From Prostheceraeus crozeri (lineage: Eukaryota; Platyhelminthes; Polycladida; Euryleptidae): 64,000 nt of DNA. Location of the stretch: assembly GCA_907163375.1 (NCBI GenBank), contig CAJQUW010016926.1, positions 62,001 to 126,000 on the forward strand. The letters run 5' to 3'. The notes below the pieces were generated by a model, which was not told the DNA's origin, did not search any database, and saw only the letters and a program-made list of their open reading frames with translations. The position numbers were made by a program, and so were the translations under genes. Positions 30,742 through 42,358 of this stretch are shown in pieces. The first letter of the stretch is position 1; every line of letters begins with the position of its first letter.

Positions 30742-31858
30742 CACTGTTGATCGCTGTCATCCTGTTGCGAAATGCTCCAATGATTAACAGCAGAAGGAAC
30801 TCAATTCTGCCAAAACCAAAACATTCGGAAGCAGTGACAAAGAATCTCACTAGAAAATACTTCAACGACTCACCTTATAAATGAATGTCAGCCAACGGAA
30901 CAGTCGCAATTAAGTTTCTGTACCACTGATTGTACTGGCTTGGTGGAATCCGTTTCCATTTATGACGTTTCCTTTCTTTATGACAGATCGGAGACAACGA
31001 TTCCGATCTGAATTGTGCAATGAAGATTTTGACGCAAAAAATATAAGAATATATTTGACGCATCAGGTGGACTATATAGAATATTTAACAAAATTGAAAA
31101 TAGGAAAATGACACATATCGATCGATCTTTTATTACAAGATGAACACGGAGACAATTTAACTTGCCATCATAGTATCTTTTATCATCTCAATAATTACAA
31201 CAGCACGAATTAATCCACAAAGCATTTTCCCAGAGATGACAACATGACATTTAACCAGAGCGATTGATGAAACGCAGCCAGAGTTAAAACAGCAAAAGTT
31301 ATAAAAGATTGCCTTTCATAAATCCCGAAATAATGATAATTTTCAGACGATTTCTTTGACAACGTTCCTTCTAACGACTCTTAACCCAAGACCATCCATC
31401 ATCCATGATCGTGCACCAAAACAACCCTACAATAAAAAAGCCAAATTTTGAGAAAAAGAAAAAAATATCACAATAAAAGAAAAGTGCGCCCCAAGTTCAG
31501 CCTATGTAAAAAAAATCGCATTTCAGTTGAATGAGTCACAACCCGAGCCACACAGCCGCCATTTCTACACCGATCTTGCTCGTTCATAACTCATTGTGAC
31601 CGCAACGGCATTGTCAAGGCCGCATCAGTAGAAGGAAATTTCAAAATGCCCTTCTTGGCGCCCCTGATCGCTACCTTTGAAAAACACCTAAAATCCCCGA
31701 TTGTGCGTACAATTTGAAATATTTGCGAATATCCAGTTACAACCCAAGTCACAGTCTCCATTTCTACACCGATCTCGCTCCATCATCGATCATTGTGACC
31801 GGACGGGCAATGCCAAGGCCCCATCAGTAGAAAGAAATTTCAAAATTCCTTTCTTGGT
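30742..31858. repeat. Repeated flank and host interspersed repeat upstream of element B
   Basis: 30742-30845 repeats 28675-28785. 30846-31480 shows no gene. 31484-31858 consists of two partial copies of an interspersed repeat (GCGCCCCAAGTTCAGCC, GAGTCACAACCCGAG, CCCATCAGTAGAAAG) that also occurs after 53636, and element B is inserted in it. Confidence 0.65.
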
Positions 31859-32403
31859 AGTAGTAAGTAAATCTACACCACTGGACCGCGCAAGATGGCC
31901 GCCGTCAACCGACCTCCCCCCCTCCTGTCACACTAGGGCGTCGGCCCTAGTCCGCCACCTGGTTGCTTCGAGTCCGACTCCCCCCCTGGAACGACGGCGT
32001 TGCCAGAGGTTGTTCGTGGTGCGCTCTCCAGGTTGGCGTGGTGTGCCGGCCAGGTTGGAATGGTGGAATTTCGGTGCGAGACCACTCCCTTCGTGTTTCT
32101 CGTCAAAAGTTGTGTTAACAAAATTTTTTCAACCCCCCCTCGGCAGTGATCTTCTAATTTTGGTTCTAGTGGATGGATTTTGTCTTATAGATACTCATTT
32201 GAAAGAGGAGAAAAAACTGCTCAGTGACATTTTTGTTGCGAGTCAATCCGATTAGCCGTTCAAAAGTTAGAGCTGTTGCAAGATTTCACGTCGGACCTCA
32301 CCTGAAAACATCCTAAGTGTCAGAGTGACTTTGTATGGGAAAAATTTTTTCCAAAGTGTCGAATTTCGACCTGGGACCTTTACCAAAACATTTTTCATCA
32401 AAA
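31859..32403. repeat. Left terminal inverted repeat of element B
   Basis: Inverse of about 53091-53635 with scattered differences. It includes GC-rich coding-like stretches (GGCGTCGGCCCTAGTCCG), but reading frames here are incidental. Confidence 0.9.
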
Positions 32404-32710
32404 TTCTCCGAACGGTAGGGGGGGTTCAGTGAAAAGTGATGAAAAAAGTTTTGGTAAGGGTCCCAGATTGAAATTCGGAAGTTTAAAATTTTTCAAAATT
32501 TTCACCACACTGGAGCTCCCACACTTAGGAATTTTGTCACTTGTGGCATGTTACATGGCCATGTGCTGACCCACCGACTTCCCGTGGTCACATGAGAATG
32601 GTTCAGGTGTCATATGATAGAGAATGATGAGACGAATCGTTTGCAACAAACCGCATGTCGCTACGATGAATACTTTCGGAGATAAAGCCATTTTAAGTTT
32701 TCTTCCGAGC

Positions 32711-33351
32711 ATATATAAACCCCCGGCAACGTAAGTCTGATCACTTCATCGAAAGACGAGGTAAGCGACGGTCGTCGCTCTGAGCTCCCGATATCGGGTG
32801 TTTCAAAGGACTCTATCTTTTGAAGTAGGCAAGCTATCTTCTTACTTCAAAGTTTGTGTGATAGAGTTTGATAGTGTCTTTACTACTGATAAATTTTTTT
32901 AAAAGTAGTATGAGTAGTAAAATGCGGAATTTTTTAAAAATTCTTAATTTTCAGTTTTTTCAAAGTTTTAACATGTAGTCTAAGGTTTTCAAGTATGCTG
33001 AGTTCAAATCTGCTATCAGATTTGAAATTTAACTAAGTCTAAGGCAGCTTTGAGGGGCTAGATCCCAGCTACTGATCACTACATTTGACTCGGCGTTGCT
33101 GTTACCACTTCGGGGCAGTGACAATGATGTCTTCAGCTGTAAATAGCGGGTATCGGGGAAGATCTCTCACTTCCCTAGTGATCAGTACAAGGCCTTCGGG
33201 CTGTCGACGGGATCGAGTGCCACTCACTACACTCAAATCTATCATTCCTCACTAAGTGTAATGCTTTAGGAATATGGCTGTACTACATGATTCCAAACTT
33301 ATACAAATTTCATTATCTTACAGTTAACGAGAAATCTGAGTAACGGCAAAA
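32711..33351 (+). promoter_or_regulatory. Promoter and 5'UTR intron of the 33352 gene
   Basis: ATATATAAAC TATA box at 32711-32720, a leader ending CGAAAGACGAG, donor GTAAGCG at 32761 and acceptor ATCTTACAG ending at 33323, 28 bases before the ATG. Downstream of the left terminal repeat (32404-32710) nothing else is seen. Confidence 0.65.
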
Positions 33352-34584
33352 ATGGTCAATAACGACAAAAACAAGAAATTTCACATTAAAATGTGTGTTT
33401 GCGGTCGGATCAACCGCCGAGACGGTCTCAAGGACCACATAAAGAAGGCAGGGGCCGACCACATGGTTATCCTGAGTAGGGTTGCCTGTGTGAAGTGCAG
33501 GGTGTTGTTGGTTGTTGGGCAGGAGGCCGAGTTCTATCTGAGGCATGGTGAGTGTACAGGAGGGTTGGTGACCGATTTGAGATTTGTGGAGTTGATGAAT
33601 GCTGAGAAGGAGCGAATGTTGGGGAAAGAGAAGGAGGCCAAGAATGTTGTTGAGAATGCTAGTGGGAATGTTGTTGAGAATGCTAGTTGGAATGTTGTTG
33701 AGAATGCTAGTGGGAATGCTGTGGAGAATGAGGTAGAGAATGCTGTGGCCGGTTTGAAGGCTGACAAGTGGCGGAAGAGAGTGTTTGAGAGTGATGATGA
33801 GGATGATGTGGATTTGGATAGGGAGCGAGTGAGGAAGCGTGTGAGGAAGTTGAGCTCTTCGTCGTCGGAGGTGTCAAATATTGTCATTACCGACCCCCCG
33901 CAGAGCTCATCTTCCCCAATAGTGAAGGGTGGTGGGCTACGGAAGCAGTCGGCGCGGTGGGATGAGGATATGGAGAAGAAGCATGTGTCGCAGCAAGCGG
34001 CACATGCTTTGTTGGTTGATCGATATGAAAGTTTGAAGAAGGTGAATGAGAGAACGTTGGTCGAGTTGAGTGAGCTGAAAATGAAGGAGGTGAAATGTAA
34101 GGAGGTGTCGGATGAGAATATCCGTATGAGGCGTGTTGTGAAAGAGTTGAAGGAGAATGTGCGAGTGTTGGAAGACGAGAATGATAAGCGAGAGAAGAGG
34201 ACGAGTGCTGCAGAGAGGAGAATCGGAGAGGCAGAGTCGAAGTATGAGGAGTTGATGAAGGAGATGACTGTATTGAGAGCGAGGAATGCTGAGTTGGAGA
34301 GGAGTGTGAGTAGGCAGGGTGATGAGAGAGAGTCGTTTGCGAAGTTGGAGCGCATGAGGAATGAATGGAATCGCTTGAATGAGGACAGAATGTTTGAGTT
34401 CCACATCCCTATTCGGGATAACCATCTGGACGGTCAAGTCCTCGTCAATCAAAATCTGGACGAGAGCATAATCTGCTATAATGGCCATCCGAGTAAGAAA
34501 TGCCTCCACGCCACACTCTGTATGCGCGCGCATCTACAAAAAGTTTCAGTGAGGAAGCCCGCGAGACTACCCAAGGATGGATAA
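33352..34584 (+). CDS. Zinc-head/coiled-coil accessory protein (element B)
   Basis: 410 residues. N-terminal Cys/His head (MCVCGRINRRDGLKDHI, then VACVKCRVLLVV and HGECTGG). Then come four imperfect NVVENASGN-type repeats (about residues 100-128), an acidic/basic linker and a long coiled coil (about 215-350). The C-terminus is conserved (FEFHIPIRDNHLDGQ, then CYNGHPSKKCLHATL). Homologous at both ends to the C gene at 60825 (YEVHLPLFENN...CYEGDGVRCLH). A candidate intron follows the stop (donor at 34589, acceptor ending 34648). Strong purine bias makes the opposite strand open too, but that is a shadow. Function unknown; perhaps DNA/chromatin tethering or regulation. Confidence 0.7.
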   Translation: MVNNDKNKKFHIKMCVCGRINRRDGLKDHIKKAGADHMVILSRVACVKCRVLLVVGQEAEFYLRHGECTGGLVTDLRFVELMNAEKERMLGKEKEAKNVVENASGNVVENASWNVVENASGNAVENEVENAVAGLKADKWRKRVFESDDEDDVDLDRERVRKRVRKLSSSSSEVSNIVITDPPQSSSSPIVKGGGLRKQSARWDEDMEKKHVSQQAAHALLVDRYESLKKVNERTLVELSELKMKEVKCKEVSDENIRMRRVVKELKENVRVLEDENDKREKRTSAAERRIGEAESKYEELMKEMTVLRARNAELERSVSRQGDERESFAKLERMRNEWNRLNEDRMFEFHIPIRDNHLDGQVLVNQNLDESIICYNGHPSKKCLHATLCMRAHLQKVSVRKPARLPKDG

Positions 34585-34648
34585 CTTGGTAAGTGAAAAG
34601 CAAATAAGATAGTATATCCTATTCTAATACATATCATTTTCATTGCAG

Positions 34649-35340
34649 ATCTTTTCCCTGCCTTCACCACTCCCGAGAACGAACCAACGGCTCTCATGAG
34701 GGCCACCAAGGGGCAAGACATGATAGAACCTCCACGCGGTTTGCCCTGGGCAGTCTTCAGACTGGCGAATACCATCATTAAGTTGAATCTGCTATCAGTC
34801 AACTTGAACGTTGTGCAGTCGATTGCTATCCCTGAAGCAATCTGATTCGCTGTTGAGCAATTCATTGTTGAAAACCCTATATAAGCCAGAAGATTGTAGC
34901 GCTTCTCATTCAATTTTAAGTCACGATGGAAGCAACATCTCCTGCTAGTGCCATTCCCGACTTCATCATCCCTGACGAGTGGGATGAAGAGGATGAGAAG
35001 GAGTGTGAGAAGAAGGGAAGATCAAGAAGATCATTTGGACGGATGAGGTGTGGACTCCAAATACCACCCGCATCCGAAAGGTGCCAGATGCACCAGCACG
35101 GCTGAGGCGGTACAGGGTTTATGACAACCTAACTGTCATACCTATTGACTTTTCAAATCAATAGTCAACTTGTCGCCGAGAACGAACCAACGGCCCTCAT
35201 AAGGGCCACCATGGGGCAAGACATGATAGAACCTCCACGCGGTTTGCCCTGGGCAGTCTTCGGACTGGCGAATACTATCATTAAGTTGAATCTGCTATCA
35301 GTCAACTTGAACGTTGCAAATGAAGTTCGGTGTAATACTT
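34649..35340 (+). repeat. Direct duplication of a block of about 140 bp (34671-34813 and 35175-35320)
   Basis: Both copies contain GAGAACGAACCAACGG, GACATGATAGAACCTCCACG and GTCAACTTGAACGTT with a few substitutions. The plus frame reads EPPRGLPWAVF...NTIIKLNLLSVNL in both copies and the minus frame is open in both. The first copy follows a good splice acceptor (34648). Related sequence lies after the corresponding gene in element C (about 61965-62000). This is possibly an exon or UTR of the accessory transcript. Confidence 0.55.
34926..35163 (+). pseudogene. Small hypothetical gene, one frameshift
   Basis: ATG at 34926 starts an acidic segment (IIPDEWDEEDEKECEKKG). The frame then changes near 35010, and a second frame (TPNTTRIRKVPDAPARLRRY) runs to a stop at 35163 (TVIPIDFSNQ). 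About 79 codons. A TATA-like CTATATAAGCC precedes it at 34878. No domain recognised. It lies between the two copies of the duplicated block. Confidence 0.4.
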
Positions 35341-35906
35341 CCTTTCGACGGGCGTTCCTGTAAAGGGCGGCGGTGAAACCCGTAGCTATGTATACCGCAA
35401 GGGACATTCGGCAATGGTCAATCTTGTTAAACCTCTCTGCGTTATGTTTGCAAGTGATTGCCTCTGTCTCAACGTAGTATGCATTCGCGCCAGGGTGACG
35501 TTTAGCCAACTGTCGAAGGTTGCTTTATAAACTTTCCATTGCATCCGTTATGAAAACCATGAGTTCTACCTGTCTCTATCAATGAGACGAATTGATGAAT
35601 GGAATGAAATGGGAGGACACTCACTCGCCACACGCAACATAACACACTTCTCTCTTCCGTAGTCTAACAACCTCTTTACACATGGATCGCAGTCGATTGC
35701 TATCCCAGAATCATGTAAGCTATCTTAATTTTATTTAACACTATTTCATCTACCATCATCGCCCACATGAAATGCTATAAGATTTACAAGTTAAACTAAG
35801 CGTGCTACTATTTCCAAATGAAAAAGTATACATGGTTAAATTATTCACTAAAGCCCCATTCAAGTAAGTCAGTATGAAAGCAAAGATAATGTGAAATAAA
35901 AATTTA
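35341..35906. other. Non-coding region downstream of the duplication
   Basis: Shares short stretches with element C after its accessory gene (GGAGGACACTCACTCGCCAC versus GGAGGACATTCATGCGCCAC). No convincing gene. Confidence 0.45.
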
Positions 35907-36362
35907 TTATGGCATGTATTTCAAAAGGTCTTCATCGTCAATATCGTCCCAGAGTCTGACTTCACACAGATCACAAAAACAGTTCACTTGCTTCAATCGT
36001 TCTTCTACCGCCAGCCTCACTTTGTCGATGTACTCCCACTCCGCCATAGTTCGTGGCTGGGAGTTAGGGGTGTACCATTCCCATAATTGATGTAGGAATT
36101 TGGTGCTGGTGATCTCCATCACATCATCAGTATTGTACTGCAGATACTTCCACCTCACGCCTGTTAAGCCGGGACACTCCTTCTCACATACACTCTCCTC
36201 TTCGTCATCCGCTGGTAATGTCAACTTTCTAATGTTGTCGAGTCGGTATACTGTCTCCACCTTCCCCTTCGTTGGAGCGTTTGGTGCAACGAGCGCCTTT
36301 GGCGATGAGCATGGAGAAGAGAACTCCAATTTTGTGTTCGGTGTTGTCGGAGGGCTTGTCAT
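35907..36362 (-). CDS. Hypothetical protein, C-terminal Cys motif
   Basis: 151 residues, intact, ATG 36362. Ser/Pro/Thr-rich N-terminus (TSPPTTPNTKLEFSSPCSSP), an acidic patch (LPADDEEESVCEKEC), a Trp-rich helical centre (LHQLWEWYTPNS, TMAEWEYIDKVRLAVEERL) and CFCDLC near the end. It is divergently transcribed from the polymerase. Not recognised. By position it is an accessory or regulatory gene. Confidence 0.55.
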   Translation of the reverse strand: MTSPPTTPNTKLEFSSPCSSPKALVAPNAPTKGKVETVYRLDNIRKLTLPADDEEESVCEKECPGLTGVRWKYLQYNTDDVMEITSTKFLHQLWEWYTPNSQPRTMAEWEYIDKVRLAVEERLKQVNCFCDLCEVRLWDDIDDEDLLKYMP

Positions 36363-36650
36363 GTTGACTGTGAATAATAACTTTGAAATGTTTTCTAATT
36401 CTTAAGTATAAACAAGCAACCAATCAGAATGAACAGCCAATGAATGATGAATATGAAAGTACATATGCAAAGTGACATTCGTGTCATTTCACTCTGTCTT
36501 TGAGACGTGTAAGTGAACTGTTCTCTAGCGAATTCTCAATTTGAGGCGTACAAGTGAACTGCTCTCTAGTAAATTCCAAATTTGAGACGTATTATTTGAG
36601 TGAAGTCTCTATCTTGTTGAAGAATCTATCTTAAACATAATTTCCTTGAA

Positions 36651-39600
36651 ATGGTAAGTTGAAGATTTCCTCTCTCATCTCCTTCAAACGTGTGGCTAAT
36701 AGCATCTTCCTCAATTTCAGGCATCTACTTCATCACCAAAGCCCTCCCTTCTCGAGGAAAGTTTAGAGCTATTGAGTGAAGGTAGGTTGTAAAAATACAC
36801 TGAGACTTTAACAGAGATGATAGAATGATTTCTTTTTCAGGTGATGTTAGTTCCAGCTCAGGACTCTCGCGACAAGGCAACGAGTGGGAACGTGCTGACT
36901 GCGGACATATTTTTACAAGGAAGCACAGTCTCCTTCGACACATCAAACAACGTGTGTGTCAACGCAAAGTGGCATCAATCTCCGGAGGTGAAGTTGATTC
37001 TGACGATGACATCTCCTTTCATTGTGATTTGTGCCCTCTTTCTTTCGATAGCCCCTTTCAGCGATCTTCGCACAGACTTCAACACACGCATGCAAATGAT
37101 CACTACACCAACGGTACCTCTACAATCTCCCTCATTAACGTTTCCCATAGTCATTTAGTACGCGACTACTGCATGGAGTCCAATACTCAAATAGTAGATT
37201 TTCCTGAGTGGCTCCTTCAAAATTCAAACATTATCGAAGCGCTCTTCAACAATGTAGACAATGTTAGAATGAAGGCGCTCATCTACCTCAAACTAAAATA
37301 TATTAAAATAGATTTTCAAACGGGTCAAGTGACGGAGAGAATACAGTTTCATGTTCCTTCCTCTTCCGCAACCGAAGTTGTAGACTGCGAGTCTTGGCTA
37401 AATTTCCATACTCAATGTTTAAAATCAAATGTAGATAAGTTCAATCAGCGCGACAGCGCTCTCATTTTTGATGGCGTGGACTCAGCCATGTTCAAAATTT
37501 CCCTATTAGAAAGTCATGCAGCTCGAGGCACATTTAAACTACCGAAAACGTTGTATAATAAGAAAGCTGTCATCAATGTCGATTGTAAATCGCAGTGTTT
37601 CAAATATGCCGTCCTATCCATTCTCCACTATAATGATATCAACGCGCATCGAGATCGCACCTATAGCTATAGACAGTGGGAGGATGAACTAGACTTTGAA
37701 GGTTGTGATAGTGACAACATGAAAATCAAAGATGTAGAAACGTTCGAGAAACATAATCAGATTAAAATTGTAGTTCACGTGTGGGAGAAGGGGTTGAAGG
37801 GTGCCCGCTATAATTCACGTTCAACTTGTTATGAACGTGTAGTCAACCTCTTATTAGTAAAACAAGATGATAGCGAGGAATGGCACTACTGTGGTATTCC
37901 CAAAATCTCTCGCTTGTATACACACTTGGGACACTCTAAAAGTGGTGAACATTTTGTATGCGACCGCTGCATCCGCTCCTTTTGGAGTAAACATAAATTT
38001 CTAAGTCATTATGAATGGTGCAAGCGGGGTAAATTACAAATGGAACGCATGCCCAAAGACAAAATCTTTTCACATAGAGAGAATGGCGATGAACTAAGTC
38101 CTCTTCGTGTCATTTACGCAGACATAGAATGCTATATCGATGACATCATCCACAAGCCAGCAGCCATATCCTGCTATGAAGTATGGCGTGACCATTTCCA
38201 AAATAGAAAAAATAAAATGCACGTCTGGCAAGGTGAGGATTGTATTTACCAATTTCTACAATTCCTCGAACAGGCTGTAAAATTTCAACAAAAGTATGAT
38301 GGTGAACTCTATCGCAGATCATTGCATATGACAGCAAATGATCAAGCAAAATTTGATAGTTGCAACGTTTGCCTCAAATGTAGGAAAACATTTGATGATG
38401 ATAAGATTAAGAAAGTGCGCGACCATGCGCGACATCACTGGTAAATTTAGAAACGCACTATGTTCAAAATGCAATTTTTACTTAGGATGAAACGGCGTAC
38501 ATTACCCGTCATTTTCCATAATTTTAAGGGCTACGACAGCCATATGATAATAAAAGGAGGTTTAGGTCAAATGAAAGAGTGGAAGCTTGATGTAATAGCA
38601 CAAACGAGAGAGAAGTTTATGGCCATGACAGCAAAAGTGCCTATTGATAAAACTAAAGAAAATTAGACGGTCTATTTTGATATAAAATTTTTAGATTCCT
38701 ACCAATTTATGACTGCATCACTGGCCTCTCTCGTACAAAATCTAAAGTCTCTTCCACTAACACAAAATCTTAAGAAACAATATCCGAATCTAACCGCTGA
38801 AGTCATCACACGGAAAGGAGTCTTTCCATATGCATATTTTGATGCGATTAGTAAACTCGGCGAGACTTCTCTTCCACCAATAGATAAATTTAAAAATGAT
38901 TTGTCCGGCGCAGAATGTAAGACCGAAGATTATGATCATGCACGAGATGCATGGATAAAATTTGACTGCCATACATTTGGCGAATATATGATTGCCTATC
39001 TTAAGTTAGATGTATTTTTGCTGGCTGATGTATTTCAGGAGTTTCGACGAGTGGCATTAGAAGAAGATAAGTTAGATCCCGTCCACTTTGTCAGTCTGCC
39101 AGCCATGTCCTTTAAATCAGCCTTTAAAATGACTGGTGAGACCATTCATCTCTTACAAGACCCGAAGATGTATAACATATTTGAGCGCGGAATTCGCGGT
39201 GGTCTCACATTTGTAAATAAACATCATATAAAATCTGAAACAGTAGGTGATGATCATATCCACCTAAAGTACTATGACCAAAATAATTTATATGGCAGTT
39301 CACTGTCTAAACCACTACCTCATTCCGAGCTTAGTTGGTTAAAACAAGATGAGCTTGAGTATTGCTACAACCCTTCAAACATACTGAATATTCCAGATGA
39401 AGGTGATTGGGGATTTGAAGTGGATTTGATTTATCCAAATAATATTAAAAATAAAACTGCTGATTTCCCACTCGCACCTGAATCTGGTGAAGTGACTGAA
39501 GATATGTTTTCACCATTCATGTCACAATTTCATGATAACTTAAGAGAGTGTGGACAGCCAAGGTATAAACCATGCCGCAAACTTTTACTCACCCAATATG

Positions 39601-40619
39601 ATAAGAAAAATTATCTCGTGCACTTCTGCATATTAAAATTCTATTTAGAAATGAGCATGCTTCTAAAGACAGTTCACCGCATCATCAAATTTAGACAGAA
39701 AGCCTTCCTCAAACCTTACATAGATAGTAACAGTCAAAAACGTGCACTAGCCCAAAATAATTTTGAAAAGGATTTTTATAAGTATAAGAATAATAATCTA
39801 TTAGGTAAGACGATGGAGGATGTTAGAAAACGCATGAACTACAAACTAGTCATTGATGATCAAAAATATCACAAATTGACCTCATCACCTCTCTTCATTG
39901 ATAGAGACATTATCGATGAGGATCTTGTAGGTGTTAAAATGATAAAATCTGAAGTTGAGTTGTGCAAGCCTATCTATATTGGCCAAGATGTACTAGATTA
40001 TTCGAAGCTTGAAATGTACCAACTCTTTTATAAAATACTAAAACCATGTCCTCTCGCAAAAGAGGTTCGTTTGTTGGGTGGTGATACAGACAGTTTCTTT
40101 TTAGGAATTACCACTCAAAAAGATTTAAATTTTAATGAAGTAGCTAAGTCATTAGAAAAATATTTCGACACATCTAACTACAATCCTACTCATCCACTCT
40201 ATTCCATACAGAATAAAGCCAAACTTGGTTGTTTTAAGGATGAAACAGCAGGGAAGGAAATAGATGAAATGATTCTCCTCCGTCCTAAAATGTATTCCAT
40301 GAAATTAAAAGAATGTGCAGATAGTATTAAGCGTGCTAAAGGTGTATCAAAATCCATTGTTCACAAAATGAAACATCGGTCCTATAAGAAGGCCTATAAA
40401 AATAAAACTATAGCGTTTGTCAATATGACAATCTTAAAATCTCAAGTTCATACTGTGAAAACGCGCACGTTCAAGAAACGAGCGCTTTCAGCATGGGAGG
40501 ATAAGAGGTGTTGGATAGGACATAACACATCTCTTCCACATGGACATCCTGACACAAACATACCTCCACCCAAAAGAATAAAATTCACGCTACCACATTC
40601 AGGAGATGTATTGACATAA
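36651..40619 (+). pseudogene. Protein-primed DNA polymerase B (element B), two 5' introns and internal breaks
   Basis: The first exon appears to be just ATG (36651-36653) followed by GTAAGT. Exon 2 is 36721-36781 (ASTSSPKPSLLEESLELLSE); exon 3 starts at 36841, with reading frame kept across both introns. Domains: C2H2 fingers, the Polinton N-terminal domain, CFKYAVLSILHY, exonuclease I (VIYADIECYID), fingers, then motif A (YDQNNLYGSSL), motif B (NNNLLGKTMED, Leu where Tyr is usual) and motif C (GGDTDSFFLGI). Breaks: frame changes near 38430 and 38475 and a TAG at 38664, all in the short linker between exonuclease and polymerase parts. AATAAA-containing sequence follows the stop. Confidence 0.88.
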
Positions 40620-40799
40620 TCAACTTTAACTCAGTATTTTGATGTTGCTTTTTGTAGATATACATGGTTGTTTTATGTATCGCATTAGATCCTTTCTTCC
40701 TTGTGAATATATGCCCACAGTCAGCCCATTCCCCCTATATCTGTGAAAAGACTTTTTTCATACACATGTTTTTATTTCAATAAACATATCACAATGACT

Positions 40800-42319
40800 T
40801 CACTTTGTTTTCCGAAACACTAAAGTTACGAGGGATTTAGTATCTTTGACATGGATGCACTCTTGTAGACCATTGTTAATTTTGATAGAAATAGAGGGTA
40901 TAGTTTGTTTGATAACACGATGGTAGAAAATAGGTTGAAACATCTTCTCGACTATTCCATATAAAGCATCCTTATCATGAATGAAATCACGTAAAATGTA
41001 TTCTTTTTTCTCACCAACAGAAATAGGTAGAATCAAATCACTTTGAATGTAAAGGTGCTGTTCATTTTTATCAAGTGTCATTGGTGTTTCTATACCAATC
41101 GTATGCGCAGCAGTAAACATATTTTGTAGCATTGAAAAACCAAAGAGTTTTTTCAAATTTTTACTCAATTGACATTGAATGTCATCACCCAGTTTCAGAA
41201 CAACGCGTTGATTTTCAATTGAAAACGAAATGTGGTGTGTCTTTACATCATATTTACTTTTCATCACATGCTTCAACTTCTGTTGTATATAAGGATTTAC
41301 TACATGAATGAAGCTTTCAACTGTATGATATAGACGCGGCATTATATTGATAGCAACTTTAGATTCTTGATAAGACTGGTAAATTTTCTTGATGCGATCA
41401 CCATAGATGTCCACCCACCATTCATCATTAACTGAATCAGCTTTAGTGTAATATTCATGAGAAGCATGCACCACACCGCTTCCAATAATAGGTGTATAAT
41501 GTCTTACAAAATGACGCAAGGTTGGAGAGAAATAAACTGTAAGTTTGTCATTATATTTCTGAATAACCAACTTATCTTTGTCCGCCATAATTTTCTCTCC
41601 ATACTTCTTACCCACAGTCTCATTCCATCGTTTTACTAACTCAATAAGTGATAAAGGTTGGACACCACGCTTTTTCAAAATGATGCGTTCTTCACATTCT
41701 ACAACATCTTCATCAAATATTTTAAATTTATAATGAAATTTGTTGATTCGATTTGAATAAACTTTTTAACATTTGCAGTAGCAATTGACGTTAGATGTAG
41801 TCCATGGCCAAAACCGAGATGTGGATAGAATTCATTATCCAACCTCAGTGTAAGACCTTTAGTAAAAGAATGAAAGCAAAGGAACTGTCTCCCACTCCAA
41901 TGATAGATAGTAAGCTCATAAACTTTCTGATCCTTATTCTTCATGATGGAAGTATTACCACTATTGAACGCCTTAATAATTTTCTCATTCCCAAATGGAC
42001 TATAATAATCTGATTTTATCTGAATCCATTCATAGTTCCACTTTCCATCTGACGTTAAATTGTATGGGAACTGGAATGCATTATTCATCGTTATTCCATC
42101 ATGGGTGCGAGGAGTCAATATCATTTCTTCCACATCACTCACATTCTGAATATTGCTATCATAGCAAATACTAGAAACGCCAACCTCCCATTCACCTTCT
42201 AAATGTAGTGGGCGATTTAATTCTACTCGAAAGTCTGATGGTTTATTATTAGGAAAGTTATTCATAGAAGCATTACTGGGTAAGTAAATTAGAAACGAAT
42301 CTCTATTTTCACTTTCCAT
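40800..42319 (-). pseudogene. Penton-type capsid protein 2 (element B), one frameshift
   Basis: ATG 42319 (MESENRDSFLIYLPSNAS). The start carries the penton signature: LPSNASMNNFPNNKPSDF, then HLEGEWEVGVSSICYD. The frame breaks near 41690-41720 and continues from 41678 to 40800, with the C-terminal IPSISIKINNGLQ and VTLVFRKTK matching other pentons. About 505 codons. A tandem paralogue of 42359-43756. Role: vertex protein or its specialised partner. Confidence 0.72.
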
Positions 42320-42358
42320 ACTAATCACATTGGAAAAATATATTAGCACACTTTTGCA

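Noticed and set aside
31701-32255. 184-codon frame across the left end of B
   Set aside because: Spans the host repeat/element junction and the terminal repeat; the inverse copy gives a similar frame at 53377-53751. Incidental GC-rich frame.
33534-34406. Long minus-strand open frame (290 codons) opposite the accessory gene
   Set aside because: Ser/Phe-rich shadow caused by the purine bias of the plus-strand gene; the same effect occurs at 61016-61747 in element C. No motifs, and the plus-strand product is conserved.
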